The notes beneath the pieces were generated by a model that did not search any database, was not told the origin of the DNA, and worked only from the letters and a program-made list of their open reading frames with translations. From the NCBI GenBank assembly GCA_051984675.1, contig JBPYFK010000034.1, forward strand, positions 14,571 to 78,570: a stretch of 64,000 nucleotides of DNA. The letters run 5' to 3'. This DNA comes from JBPYFK01 sp051984675. GTDB lineage: Bacteria > Actinomycetota > Actinomycetes > Mycobacteriales > Pseudonocardiaceae. Shown one piece after another: positions 48,113-56,687 of the stretch (positions within the stretch are counted from its first letter, which is position 1; each line of letters opens with the position of its first letter). The translations under genes and the position numbers were made by a program.

Positions 48113-48541
48113 ATGTCCTGGACCTATGCGCAGGCCGCCAGCGCGCTGATCCGCGCCCGAGCGGCGCTTGACGACCCGGAAGCGGAAATCACCGCGCTGC
48201 GCCCGGCAGGTGTGCAACGGATCGCCCAGGAGATCAGCGCCATGCCCGGCGTTGAGCCGGTCAGCCATCAAACGATCGCCAAACTGGTCAAAGGGGACAT
48301 TCACCGACCCTCGGCCGAAACGCTGCGATCGCTGTCGCGGTGGGCCGGTCTTCGCGACGCGGACATGGCGTACTGGTTCGACGAGAAGACCGCGCGAAAG
48401 TACCTGGAACAGCTTGCTGTGCTGCGCGAGATGCGCTCGACCCGGGTGGCTGCCCGAGGCGGCCCGGCGAAGACGATCTCGGCCGCGCGTTACCGCCCAG
48501 CGTGGAAATATATGCTCGGTGATGACGTGAACCACACCTGA
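48113..48541 (+). CDS. XRE-like repressor of an ImmR/ImmA-type module
   Basis: 142 aa. The centre (about 15-85) has VQRIAQEISAMPGVEPVSHQTIAKLVKGDIHRPSAETLRSLSRW, in pieces, a phage-repressor-like HTH. ATG 48113 with GGAG about 9 nt upstream; an upstream in-frame codon at 48086 would overlap operator copy 2. Followed by an ImmA/IrrE-type peptidase, as in mobile-element immunity modules where the protease cleaves the repressor. Confidence 0.78.
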   Translation: MSWTYAQAASALIRARAALDDPEAEITALRPAGVQRIAQEISAMPGVEPVSHQTIAKLVKGDIHRPSAETLRSLSRWAGLRDADMAYWFDEKTARKYLEQLAVLREMRSTRVAARGGPAKTISAARYRPAWKYMLGDDVNHT

Positions 48542-48554
48542 CGTTGGGACCACT

Positions 48555-49022
48555 GTGACGTTTTCAGGAAAGTTTCGCGGGCACGACTGCGTGGTGACCC
48601 AGGAACGGACTCTGCAACTCCTGCGGGACATGGGGCTGCAGCCTGGCAAGTTCCGGCCCCGAGACTTCGTGACAGCGCTACAGGACCACAACCAGCGTCC
48701 GATCAAGCTCACGCCCCACTACATGGCGCGTCCCCCCTGGGGATATCACCTCTCCTACGAGAGCCACGACGAGATCCTGTATGCCTCGAACGCCGGACAC
48801 CAGGATGTGATCATCCTGCATGAGGCGATGCACATCGCGCTGGGACATCGTGGCGAGCCGGTCAGCCCGGAGGTCGCACAAGAGCTGTTGCCCGATCTCG
48901 ACCCGCAGATGGTCCAGCACTACTTGCGGCGCTGTGGCTGGGACTCGGACTCTCAGGAGATGGAAGCCGAGGCCATGGCCCGGATGACGTTGGGCTACAG
49001 CGGTTTCGCGAGGGGCGGCTGA
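48555..49022 (+). CDS. ImmA/IrrE-family metallopeptidase
   Basis: 155 aa. Zinc motif HEAMHIALGHRG (HExxH, about residues 89-100) and a downstream Glu-rich helix EMEAEAMARMTLGY supplying the third ligand. This family cleaves its partner XRE repressor in integrative elements or senses stress (IrrE). GTG start 13 nt after the repressor stop. Confidence 0.85.
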   Translation: MTFSGKFRGHDCVVTQERTLQLLRDMGLQPGKFRPRDFVTALQDHNQRPIKLTPHYMARPPWGYHLSYESHDEILYASNAGHQDVIILHEAMHIALGHRGEPVSPEVAQELLPDLDPQMVQHYLRRCGWDSDSQEMEAEAMARMTLGYSGFARGG

Positions 49023-49044
49023 CATTCCTCGCGCACTGACACGC

Positions 49045-49587
49045 TTGCGCCAGTGGGCGCGGGCCTACTACACCCACCAGCGGCTCGGCGGGCTTTGGCG
49101 AATCGTATCCGCCGCCGAGGTCACGCACCCGATGCCCATCCCCCGAGGCCGTGCTGAGCGACTGGTCCCAGACTGGCTTCGACGTCGCCGCTGGGCGATG
49201 CGGCTTGCGCAGTGGTGGGACAACTGGCTTGCCTGGGATCAGGTCGACGCACGGTTGACCAGTCGCACCATTGAGATCGAGCACGCGCCCCTCGCGCTGG
49301 CCGCCCTCGCGCCCACCGGCGTCGCCGCAGCCGCCGAGCAACTCGGTCACGACGCCGGGCTCGCTCCTGAGCACACCGGCGCGCTGGTCGATGCTGCTTT
49401 GATCCATGCCGGTCTCCTCACCCTGCAGCGTGGGCACGTCGGTCCGGCCGATGTCGGAGCGCCACCACCACCCTCGGGGCCAGCGACCCCGACGCGGTTC
49501 GTGCTCGTCGCGCGCTATCTGCGGTCGCCGCTCATCCACCTTGCCCTGCAAGGCCCTTTCGCATCCCCAACCTGCCCCGGCGAGTGA
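49045..49587 (+). CDS. DUF6545-like protein downstream of ImmA
   Basis: About 180 aa. LGGLWRIVSAAEVTHP and RTIEIEHAPLALAAL resemble the C-terminal DUF6545 domain of MAB_1171c-type proteins, which accompany XRE/ImmA pairs in actinobacteria. The usual N-terminal membrane half is absent, so this may be a truncated version. The start is uncertain: TTG 49045 is the first standard codon in frame after the ImmA stop (49022), but CTG 49036 or coupling to the stop is possible. Confidence 0.55.
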   Translation: MRQWARAYYTHQRLGGLWRIVSAAEVTHPMPIPRGRAERLVPDWLRRRRWAMRLAQWWDNWLAWDQVDARLTSRTIEIEHAPLALAALAPTGVAAAAEQLGHDAGLAPEHTGALVDAALIHAGLLTLQRGHVGPADVGAPPPPSGPATPTRFVLVARYLRSPLIHLALQGPFASPTCPGE

Positions 49588-49596
49588 TCACTAACC

Positions 49597-49612
49597 ATCA
49601 ACAAATGTTGAC
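49597..49612. promoter_or_regulatory. 16-bp operator-like repeat, copy 3
   Basis: ATCAACAAATGTTGAC, 9 bp after the DUF6545-like stop. Its right half provides the -35 hexamer of the promoter at 49608-49635. Confidence 0.7.
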
Positions 49613-49635
49613 AATCTTTCGGGTTGCGCTAGGCT
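49608..49635 (+). promoter_or_regulatory. Candidate promoter TTGACA-N16-TAGGCT
   Basis: TTGACA (49608-49613) and TAGGCT (49630-49635) give a good sigma-A-like pair that overlaps operator copy 3 and precedes copy 4. No convincing gene follows before the hairpin at 49680, so a short RNA is possible. Confidence 0.5.
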
Positions 49636-49642
49636 GATCATC

Positions 49643-49658
49643 ATCAACTTTGCTTGAC
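49643..49658. promoter_or_regulatory. 16-bp operator-like repeat, copy 4
   Basis: ATCAACTTTGCTTGAC, 46 bp start to start from copy 3, closely matching the 45-bp spacing of copies 1 and 2. Confidence 0.68.
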
Positions 49659-49679
49659 ATCCCTGGGGGTTGGGGATCG

Positions 49680-49713
49680 GCCCACCGGGAGGGCACCTTC
49701 CCTCCCGGTGGGC
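49680..49713 (+). terminator. Strong 14-bp hairpin after the XRE/ImmA module
   Basis: GCCCACCGGGAGGG (49680-49693) pairs perfectly with 49700-49713 around a 6-nt loop; a second small GC hairpin follows. It would end the module transcript or a short RNA from the promoter at 49608. Confidence 0.7.
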
Positions 49714-49899
49714 GCGGCAGCGCCGCTGGCCCATGGCTCCTACCTGGAACTGGCGCCACTCGCGGCTCGCCTGCGCCCCGATACCAGCCAAAGCCCGTCG
49801 CTTCTCAACGCGCCTGCGACAGTGTCGTAGTCAGGTTGACCCACAAAGACGCCTACCCCGTCAAGAAAGACGTCCGCCGCGGCCGACCGTCCCATCTGG
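49714..49899. other. Gap without a recognised gene
   Basis: About 190 bp between the hairpin and the small minus-strand gene. Open frames on both strands lack family similarity and ribosome sites. Nothing firm seen. Confidence 0.3.
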
Positions 49900-50082
49900 T
49901 CAGGAATCGACGTCCGCCGCACCCTCCCGGGGGTGTAGGCCCAGCATGTCCAACAGCGTCCGGCATTCCGTCGCGTCCGAGGCATGCGCGGCGACCGTGC
50001 GCGCGGCTTGGCGCCGCTCAGCAGGGGCGACGTCGGTCACGGTGTTCGTCCAGGACGTGTCACGATCGGTGACGTGCGGCAT
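49900..50082 (-). CDS. Small conserved-looking protein, 60 aa
   Basis: 60 aa, reading MPHVTDRDTSWTNTVTDVAP then ERRQAARTVAAHASDATECR and LLDMLGLHPRE. Short proteins with an alanine-rich helix, Asp-Ala-x-x-Cys and LLDMLGL are frequent in actinomycetes, especially on plasmids and phages; function unknown to me. ATG 50082 has GGAGGAGG 9 nt upstream and third positions are GC-rich, which supports it as real. Confidence 0.6.
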   Translation of the reverse strand: MPHVTDRDTSWTNTVTDVAPAERRQAARTVAAHASDATECRTLLDMLGLHPREGAADVDS

Positions 50083-50348
50083 CGAGAAGGTCCTCCTCCC
50101 GAGATCAGTGATAAGTACACATCCCCCAGGTTTTCAACGCTACGAGTGATGATCGCGTTCCAGCGCGTCATACGACGGCCGAGTACCCTCGCTCAGCGCT
50201 GAAGATCACCCGGATCATAAACGATCGAACCAGAACAAAGGAACACAGGCCAGGGAGAAACGGCGGAACCGGAGCGCGGTGAGACGGAACCCGGAGCCTA
50301 CCGGGAAAATCCTCTGTAGACGCTTCGCTCCGCGAGACCGGTACCGCG
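50083..50348. other. Gap without a recognised gene
   Basis: 266 bp between two minus-strand genes. No coding-like frame, clear hairpin or repeat noticed. It should contain the promoter of the 60-aa gene. Confidence 0.3.
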
Positions 50349-51152
50349 TCAGCTCGGAGCCTTGCGTCCCACGAGATGGAAGACGCGGCTGAGTTGCCGG
50401 TAGGGGTCTCGTCGGCTTGCTTCCAACTCGACCGCCGCGGTCGCCGCCACCTGTTTCGAGTCGGTGGGGTCCAGTTCGACTCCGCTGAATTCGAGCCAGT
50501 CGACGAACAGCCAGGCCCCGTACCAGCGCTCTGGCCGCACACGGCGGCTTCGCAGGAGGTCGCTGAGTTCATCGACGGTGTCGGCTCGGCCGCGAACTCC
50601 CAACACGCCGACCTCGTGCGTGGCGTCGAACGCCGCGAGGGCGTCGTTCCAGCGCCGTTCCAGGGCAGGCCGCACCGCCATCGTCTTGGCGTTGCCCGTC
50701 ATGATCGAGACGACCCCGCCGGGAGCAGTGCACCGGCACATCTGGTCGACCAGCGGCTCCGGGTCTTCGCAGTAGCCTAGTACGCCGTGACACAACACGG
50801 CGGCGAACGGTCGCCCGTTGACCGCTTCGTCGGCCTTCAGGCCGTCGGCCTCCAAGAGTGTCACCCGTCGCTGGGCCTCGACTGGCAGCCGCTCGAGTCG
50901 CTGTCGAGCCCTGTCCAGCATCGCCGGCGACGAGTCGAGCAACGTCACGTCGTAGCCGGCCTGGGCGAGCGGAAACGATTGATGGCCGGCGCCGCCGCCG
51001 ATGTCGAGCACCGGCACCGGAGCCGGCGGCAGATGCTCCAGCAGCTGGTGGTGGATCACATAGGTGCGCACGTAGCCCTTCACGGTGGCGTACGCCTCGT
51101 CGACGAAGTGGTTGGCCAGACTTGAACTGGCCCAGGTGTCATCGTCCACCAC
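50349..51152 (-). CDS. SAM-dependent methyltransferase (SmtA/CmoM-like)
   Basis: 267 aa. SAM loop VPVLDIGGGAGHQSFPLAQ (about 46-64), VTLLDSSPAMLDRARQRL and AVLCHGVLGYCEDPEPLV, close to the SmtA/CmoM pattern. Substrate uncertain. Start is one of two consecutive GTG codons (51152 or 51149). It diverges from a TetR regulator 44 bp away, so the two probably form a regulator-target pair. Confidence 0.78.
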   Translation of the reverse strand: MVDDDTWASSSLANHFVDEAYATVKGYVRTYVIHHQLLEHLPPAPVPVLDIGGGAGHQSFPLAQAGYDVTLLDSSPAMLDRARQRLERLPVEAQRRVTLLEADGLKADEAVNGRPFAAVLCHGVLGYCEDPEPLVDQMCRCTAPGGVVSIMTGNAKTMAVRPALERRWNDALAAFDATHEVGVLGVRGRADTVDELSDLLRSRRVRPERWYGAWLFVDWLEFSGVELDPTDSKQVAATAAVELEASRRDPYRQLSRVFHLVGRKAPS

Positions 51153-51164
51153 ACCAAAGTAACA

Positions 51165-51178
51165 GTTAGTAGTTAGTA
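51165..51178. promoter_or_regulatory. Tandem GTTAGTA repeat, probable TetR operator
   Basis: GTTAGTA occurs twice in tandem in the 44-bp divergent gap, followed by a related AGTGGTAA. AT-rich relative to surroundings. Confidence 0.5.
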
Positions 51179-51196
51179 AGTGGTAATCTCATCCTC

Positions 51197-51769
51197 GTGG
51201 CTGCGCGCATGAGCGGGGAGGAACGGCGAGCCCAGGTGCTGGGGATCGCCGCGGGTGAGTTCGCGAATCATGGACTTCACGGTGCGTCGATCGAGGCAAT
51301 CGCGCGGGAGGCGGGCATCACGCAGGCCTACGTGTTCCGCATGTTCGGGACGAAGAAGGCGCTGTTCCTGGAGCTGGTCGGCGCAGCGTTCGATCAGTTC
51401 AGCGACGGCATGTCGCAAGCCGCCAAGGACGCCCGAGGGCTGAGCGCTCTGGCGCTGATGGGGGTGCAGTACTACGAGTCGCTGGCGGATCGCACCACCC
51501 TTATGTTGCAGTTGCAGGGCTTCGCAGCCTGCGGTGATCGCGAGGTCCGTGATCTGGTGCGGGCACGAGTCGCCCGCATGTGGGACACGGTTGCCGACAA
51601 GTCATGCCTTGACCCGGTGACGGTGAAGTCGTTTCTTGCCTTCGGCATGCTTCTCAACAACGTGGCCGCCCTCGATGTTGACGAGATTGACGAGCCGTGG
51701 GCCAAGGGAGTGCGCACTCGTATCCATGCGGGGCTGTTCGAGCACATCACCGCCGGCACCAACCGATGA
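51197..51769 (+). CDS. TetR family transcriptional regulator
   Basis: 190 aa. N-terminal HTH (about 8-55): RRAQVLGIAAGEFANHGLHG then ASIEAIAREAGITQAYVFRMFGTKKALF in two parts. C-terminal ligand domain not assignable. GTG 51197; an ATG four codons later (MSGEERRAQ) is an alternative. Likely represses the divergent methyltransferase gene. Confidence 0.87.
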   Translation: MAARMSGEERRAQVLGIAAGEFANHGLHGASIEAIAREAGITQAYVFRMFGTKKALFLELVGAAFDQFSDGMSQAAKDARGLSALALMGVQYYESLADRTTLMLQLQGFAACGDREVRDLVRARVARMWDTVADKSCLDPVTVKSFLAFGMLLNNVAALDVDEIDEPWAKGVRTRIHAGLFEHITAGTNR

Positions 51770-51795
51770 GATGACCGGTCAATTTCCGGGTTGAG

Positions 51796-52695
51796 TCAGG
51801 TACGGCGGCTGCCCGCGATGACGCTGACGACGTTGGCGGCGACAACGGCCGTGATGCTCAGCCATTCACTGGCATGCAGTTGCTGGTCAAGGCCGACCAG
51901 ACCCACGGACGCGGCCATAACGGGGTTGACGCTCATGAAGATGCCGAAGAAGTGGGCCGGGACGCGGCGCAGGGCCAACAGGTCGGAGAGGAACGGTACC
52001 GCGGAGGAAAGGATGCCCGCAGCCGCGGCGCACCCCAGCGCGGTGAGCGTAGGCGGGTGCTGGAGCAGCACCGCGAGGCCGACGGGCACGAACAGCAATC
52101 CCGACAGGCCGGCCGCTGCCGCCGTGCCCTCGGCACCGGGCAAGCGACGGCCGACGGAGCGGTTGAGCAGGATGTAGGAAGCCCAACACACTGCCGCCAG
52201 CAGTCCTAGGCCAATGCCCGCATAGTCAGTCGTCGGTTGCGGTCGCATCAACACGCCCACACCCCCCGCCGCGACGATCGCGCAGCCGAGATCCACCGCC
52301 CGGCGCGAGGCGATCAGCGCGACGGTCAGCGGCCCGAGGAACTCCAGCGTGACAGCCAGACCGAGCCCGATACGGTCGATCGCGCTGTACAGCGACAGGT
52401 TCATCGTCGCGAACACCGCCGCCAGCGCCACGACCACCCGCCACTGCGACCAGGTGAAGGACCGCACCCGTGGCCGCCCGAGCGCCAGCAGGGTGACCGC
52501 GGCGATCCACTGCCGGACCGCTACCACACCGGCTGGTCCGATCACCGGGAACGCCAGCGAACCGATCGCCGCCCCCACCTGGTTGGACGACGCGCTACCG
52601 ACCATCAGCGCGATTCCCGCACGGCGGCTGCCGTCGCCGCCGCTACTGAAAACCGAACTGGCCGTGGTCGGCCGTGCCTGCGCCGTCGTTCGCAT
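51796..52695 (-). CDS. EamA/DMT-family membrane exporter
   Basis: 299 aa with about ten hydrophobic segments in two EamA repeats. Seen are GLGLAVTLEFLGPLTVALI at the end of the first repeat and GLLAAVCWASYILLNRSVG beginning the second, similar to RhtA-type metabolite or amino-acid exporters. ATG 52695 preceded by GGGGAC; upstream in-frame sequence overlaps the divergent LysR promoter. Divergent from a LysR regulator, 69 bp gap. Confidence 0.85.
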   Translation of the reverse strand: MRTTAQARPTTASSVFSSGGDGSRRAGIALMVGSASSNQVGAAIGSLAFPVIGPAGVVAVRQWIAAVTLLALGRPRVRSFTWSQWRVVVALAAVFATMNLSLYSAIDRIGLGLAVTLEFLGPLTVALIASRRAVDLGCAIVAAGGVGVLMRPQPTTDYAGIGLGLLAAVCWASYILLNRSVGRRLPGAEGTAAAAGLSGLLFVPVGLAVLLQHPPTLTALGCAAAAGILSSAVPFLSDLLALRRVPAHFFGIFMSVNPVMAASVGLVGLDQQLHASEWLSITAVVAANVVSVIAGSRRT

Positions 52696-52764
52696 GTCCC
52701 CGAGCCTGCGTCGCGCCGCCGCTTTCACAAAATGCATGAGACGCGGCACCTATACGCTTCACGC

Positions 52765-53616
52765 ATGGATGTAGAGCTGCGTCAGCTGCGTTGCCTGGTC
52801 GCGATCGTCGACGCGGGCACCTTCACCGACGCCGCCATCGAACTGGGTGTCTCGCAGGCGGCGGTGTCGCGCACGCTGGCGTCGTTGGAGTCGGCCCTCG
52901 GTGTCCGGTTGCTGCGCCGCAGCAGCCGTGCGGTCGTCCCCACCGCCGCCGGCATGCAGGTCCTCGCACGCGCCCGCCGGCTGCTGGCCGAGGCCGACGA
53001 CCTCGTACGCGAAGCCACCTCAGGCCACACCCGCCTGCGCATCGGCTACGCCTGGGCAGCCATGGGTCGACACACCGTGGAATTCCAACGCCGCTGGCCC
53101 GCGCTGCGCCCGGACGTCGAACTGCAACTGGTACGCACGAACTCCGCCACCGGCGGCCTCGCCGAGGGCGCCTGCGATATCGCCGTGGTGCGCACCGAGC
53201 CCGACGAGCGCCGCTTCGACGGGATCATCGTCGGCCTGGAACGGCGTTACTGCGCCATGGCCGCCAACGATCCGTGGGCCCGCCGCCGCTTCATCCGGCT
53301 GGCCGAGATCAGCCAACGCACCCTTCTCATCGACCGACGAACCGGCACCACCTCCACCGACCTGTGGCCGCCGGAAAGCCGTCCCACCGTCGAGCACATC
53401 CAGGACGTCGACGACTGGCTCACCGTCATCGCGACCGGCCGCTGCGTCGGCATCACCGCCGAAAGCACCGTCGACCAGTACCCACGGCCCGGTGTGGTCT
53501 TCCGGCCATTGCGCGACGCCGCACCCATCCCGGTACGCCTGATCTGGTGGCGCGACGAACCCCACCCGGCGGCGCGGTCCGCCGTGGCGCTGCTCACCGA
53601 ACTCTACCGATCGTGA
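52765..53616 (+). CDS. LysR family transcriptional regulator
   Basis: 283 aa. N-terminal HTH: MDVELRQLRCLVAIVDAGTF then FTDAAIELGVSQAAVSRTLA and LESALGVRLLRRSSR; effector domain from about 90. The ATG at 52765 starts exactly at the family N-terminus, although the frame is open further upstream. Probably controls the divergent exporter. Confidence 0.88.
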   Translation: MDVELRQLRCLVAIVDAGTFTDAAIELGVSQAAVSRTLASLESALGVRLLRRSSRAVVPTAAGMQVLARARRLLAEADDLVREATSGHTRLRIGYAWAAMGRHTVEFQRRWPALRPDVELQLVRTNSATGGLAEGACDIAVVRTEPDERRFDGIIVGLERRYCAMAANDPWARRRFIRLAEISQRTLLIDRRTGTTSTDLWPPESRPTVEHIQDVDDWLTVIATGRCVGITAESTVDQYPRPGVVFRPLRDAAPIPVRLIWWRDEPHPAARSAVALLTELYRS

Positions 53617-53795
53617 GGAGCTCTCAAGTTTCGTCGTCAGATCGAACTGGCATTCGACTTCTGAGGTGTCTGGTAGCGGACCCCCAACTGAAACGGATCA
53701 ACGACTCGGCCAAGTGTCGGTTGTGGCGGACATACTCCCACTACCAGACCTGGCCCGACGACCAGTGGCCGGTCGATCTCGATAGGAGATGACCA
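53617..53795. other. Gap between LysR and VOC genes
   Basis: 179 bp. Contains GTCTGGTAG (53668-53676) and its complement CTACCAGAC (53741-53749), a perfect 9-bp inverted repeat, in the probable promoter of the VOC gene. Confidence 0.4.
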
Positions 53796-54224
53796 TTGCG
53801 CAAAGAAATCATCTTCATCACGCTGGCTGTGGACGATCTCGATCGGTCGGTCGCCTTCTACCGTGACGGCCTGGGCTGGCACACGGAGGGCATAGTCGCT
53901 CGGGAGCTCCATGACGAAATCACCGACGCTGACGGAACGATTGCCTTTTTCGCCCTCGACAGCGGTCTCATGATCGGCCTGTACGAACGCACCAACCTGG
54001 CCAAAGACGCCAGCATGCCCGCCGGTACACGCAGCTCGACCGAGTTCAGTCTGGGGATCCCGGCCGAGTCGCAGGCCGAGGTAGACACGCTGCTCGCAGA
54101 AGCCGAAGCCGCTGGCGGCACCCTGCCCGCGCCGGCGCACATGCGCCCGTGGGGCATCTACTCCGGCTATTTCGCCGATCCCGACGGTCATCTGTGGGAG
54201 GTTGTCTGGAACTCCAACGCATAG
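53796..54224 (+). CDS. VOC-family (glyoxalase/bleomycin-resistance-like) protein
   Basis: 142 aa. Two beta-alpha-beta-beta-beta modules: ITLAVDDLDRSVAFYRDGLGW at the start and GYFADPDGHLWEVVWN at the end, giving the usual metal-ligand His/Glu positions. Substrate unknown. Starts with TTG 53796, supported by AGGAGA 6-7 nt upstream and by lack of another start before the conserved strand. Confidence 0.84.
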   Translation: MRKEIIFITLAVDDLDRSVAFYRDGLGWHTEGIVARELHDEITDADGTIAFFALDSGLMIGLYERTNLAKDASMPAGTRSSTEFSLGIPAESQAEVDTLLAEAEAAGGTLPAPAHMRPWGIYSGYFADPDGHLWEVVWNSNA

Positions 54225-54381
54225 AGCTCGCTCGAACCGCTATTCGGTATGTCGATCGCTGTGCGCAAGGCTGAGAGCCTTCCCCGGTCGGTCACACTCC
54301 TGCGATGTGAGCTGACGTCACGTTGATGCAGCGCAAAATCGGAGAAGACGCCGCAGCCAGGGCACTCCTAGCGTGAGAGGT

Positions 54382-54401
54382 ACACCGCCTCGGGGCGGTG
54401 T
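54382..54401 (+). terminator. Hairpin between the VOC and SRPBCC genes
   Basis: ACACCGCC pairs with GGCGGTGT around a 4-nt loop, 25 bp before the SRPBCC start and 158 bp after the VOC stop. Either a terminator or a 5' leader hairpin of the SRPBCC mRNA. Confidence 0.45.
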
Positions 54402-54425
54402 CTCTGACCTCATCCTGAAAGGATC

Positions 54426-54914
54426 ATGGCCATGGCAAGCGAAACGGTCACTGCGACCACCATCGTCGCCGCGCCTGCCGAAACCGTCTTCGCGGTCCTC
54501 GCTGACCCGACGACCCACCCGGCCATCGACGGCACCGGCTGGCTCCGCGAGTCGCTCGACAACGAGCCGTTGACCGAAGCCGGGCAGATCTTCCGCATGG
54601 CCATGTACCACGACCAACACCCCGACCGGCACTACCAGATGGCCAACAGGGTCGAGGTATTCGATCCGCCGCGAGCCATCTCGTGGCAGCCGGGGAGCGA
54701 CGCCGACGGCACGATCAACTTCGGTGGCTGGTTCTGGCGCTACGACCTCACACCGACCGACTCTGGCGAAACCCAGGTCACCCTGTCCTACGACTGGTCG
54801 GCGGTGCCGGAATTTCTCCGCGAGAAGATCCCGTTCCCACCGTTCAGTCCTGATCACCTCGACAACTCGCTGAGTCATTTGGCCAAGCTCGCCGAGGGTG
54901 CCCAGCCGCGCTAG
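54426..54914 (+). CDS. SRPBCC-family (polyketide cyclase/dehydrase-like) protein
   Basis: 162 aa. START/Bet v1-like fold: TIVAAPAETVFAVLADPTTHPAIDG at the N-terminus (in two parts), a central RVEVFDPPRAISWQPG and a C-terminal helix. Probably binds a hydrophobic small molecule; no catalytic role can be assigned. AAAGGA lies 3 nt before ATG 54426. Confidence 0.8.
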   Translation: MAMASETVTATTIVAAPAETVFAVLADPTTHPAIDGTGWLRESLDNEPLTEAGQIFRMAMYHDQHPDRHYQMANRVEVFDPPRAISWQPGSDADGTINFGGWFWRYDLTPTDSGETQVTLSYDWSAVPEFLREKIPFPPFSPDHLDNSLSHLAKLAEGAQPR

Positions 54915-55039
54915 CGGCAGGGGGTGGACGGCAAGCCGGGCACGTGCTGACCACCCGCTAGTGTGTCCAACTGATGAGCCGGCCGGCGCGGTGCGGCGCC
55001 GCTGCTGCTGCCAATCGCGCGTCTTCCTGCACGGAAAGA

Positions 55040-55489
55040 ATGGGAATGGCGATGTCGAACTCCGACCACGCGAAGACGAGAACGCATCAGGTTCACCCGC
55101 GAACGGTGTACGTCTCCGATGCCTTGCAAGCGAGGTTGGACACCTACCGTGATCAGGATGCGACGCGCTCCACCACCTCCGTCGTGTTCGAGGCCGTCGA
55201 ACGACTGGCAGCCGACATCCCGGAACTGGTGCGAGCCTCACGCGCCCGCCCCGTCTCCCCGTTTGCCCCGCACAGCCGGGACGTGACCTATCTCGGCTCG
55301 GGACCGGTCCAAATCCAGATCCAGCCTTCTTGGGCACAGACTGATCTGTTGGACAAGCTCTCAGCGAAGCTGGACATGCCGCTGGAAACCTGGATGCCGC
55401 CCCTGCTCAATGCCTACCTGCCGGGCCGCAAGGAACCCGACAACATGCCCTGGTTGACGCGCGAGCGGCCTGAGCCGACGGCACGCTGA
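55040..55489 (+). CDS. Hypothetical protein with possible ribbon-helix-helix N-terminus
   Basis: About 149 aa. After a short polar start, RTVYVSDALQARLDTYRDQD followed by STTSVVFEAVERLAADIPEL looks like a ribbon-helix-helix DNA-binding unit (beta-strand then two helices), as in CopG or antitoxin-like proteins. The C-terminal half is not recognised. Three in-frame ATGs (55040, 55046, 55052) are close together and the exact start is unclear. Confidence 0.55.
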   Translation: MGMAMSNSDHAKTRTHQVHPRTVYVSDALQARLDTYRDQDATRSTTSVVFEAVERLAADIPELVRASRARPVSPFAPHSRDVTYLGSGPVQIQIQPSWAQTDLLDKLSAKLDMPLETWMPPLLNAYLPGRKEPDNMPWLTRERPEPTAR

Positions 55490-55545
55490 ACCCGAGCAGG
55501 ACTGGTGCCGTCTGTGCCGGTCATGACTGAGATTCGCCGGCCGGT

Positions 55546-55956
55546 TCAGCGGAGCTCGTTGATGCGGATCAGGTTGCCCGCTGGATCGCGGACGGCGCAG
55601 TCGCGTCTCCCGTACGGCTGCTCGGTCGGCTCCTGGACGACCTCGGCGCCGCTGGCCTGTACCCGCTCGAACGTGCCGTCGAGGTCGGCGGTGGCCAGGA
55701 CGATGATCGCGTAGGTTCCCTTGGCCATCATCTCGGCGATGGTGCGACGCTCGTCGTCGGTGACGCCGGGGCCGGCGGCTGGCGGAGCCAGGACGATGGA
55801 GGTACCTGGCTGGCCGGGCGGGCCAACCGTGATCCAGTGCATCCCGCCATATTCGACGTGGTTGCGGACCTCGAAGCCGAGGGTGTCGCGATAGAAGGCC
55901 AGGGAGGCGTCCGGGTCCTCATGCGGGAGGAAGGTCTCGTAGATGGTGACGTCCAT
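55546..55956 (-). CDS. VOC-family (glyoxalase-like) protein
   Basis: 136 aa. Begins with TFLPHEDPDASLAFYRDTLGF and ends with YGRRDCAVRDPAGNLIRI, a complete two-module VOC protein. Starts 10 nt after an AraC-type gene and is probably regulated with it. Confidence 0.85.
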   Translation of the reverse strand: MDVTIYETFLPHEDPDASLAFYRDTLGFEVRNHVEYGGMHWITVGPPGQPGTSIVLAPPAAGPGVTDDERRTIAEMMAKGTYAIIVLATADLDGTFERVQASGAEVVQEPTEQPYGRRDCAVRDPAGNLIRINELR

Positions 55957-55966
55957 GCTGGTGACG

Positions 55967-56406
<440 letters not shown>

Positions 56407-56410
<4 letters not shown>

Positions 56411-56637
56411 ATGCGAGATAGTGCCACGTCGCACCGACGTTGCCAGCGTCCCGCTCCACCGTTCATGCGCTGCCTGCCCCAGACACAGGCTGCACGCAGG
56501 TCGCCATGGTCATCGTTGGGGACTACGTGGTCCACATCAGGGGCGACAATGGTGCAGCCCGGTAGGCCGATCTGGCACAGGCCATGGTCGCTGGTGGTGG
56601 CGGACCTCCTTTTCCTGGGACTTTGTGCCCGTCCCAC
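56407..56637 (-). pseudogene. Decayed HNH endonuclease fragment
   Basis: The minus strand reads DHGLCQIGLPGCT, APDVDHVVPNDDHGDLRAAC then VWGRQRMNGG. This matches the core of Cys-containing HNH nucleases (DVDHxxP and the following Asn-rich turn), but the last zinc cysteine pair is disrupted (VWG where WC/CH is expected) and the N-terminal domain is missing. No ribosome site. Probably a leftover of a phage or mobile element. Confidence 0.55.
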
Positions 56638-56687
56638 ATGTCACCGTGGCGGCTAGCCTCGGCACATCTGTGAGCAAGGGGGCTGTC

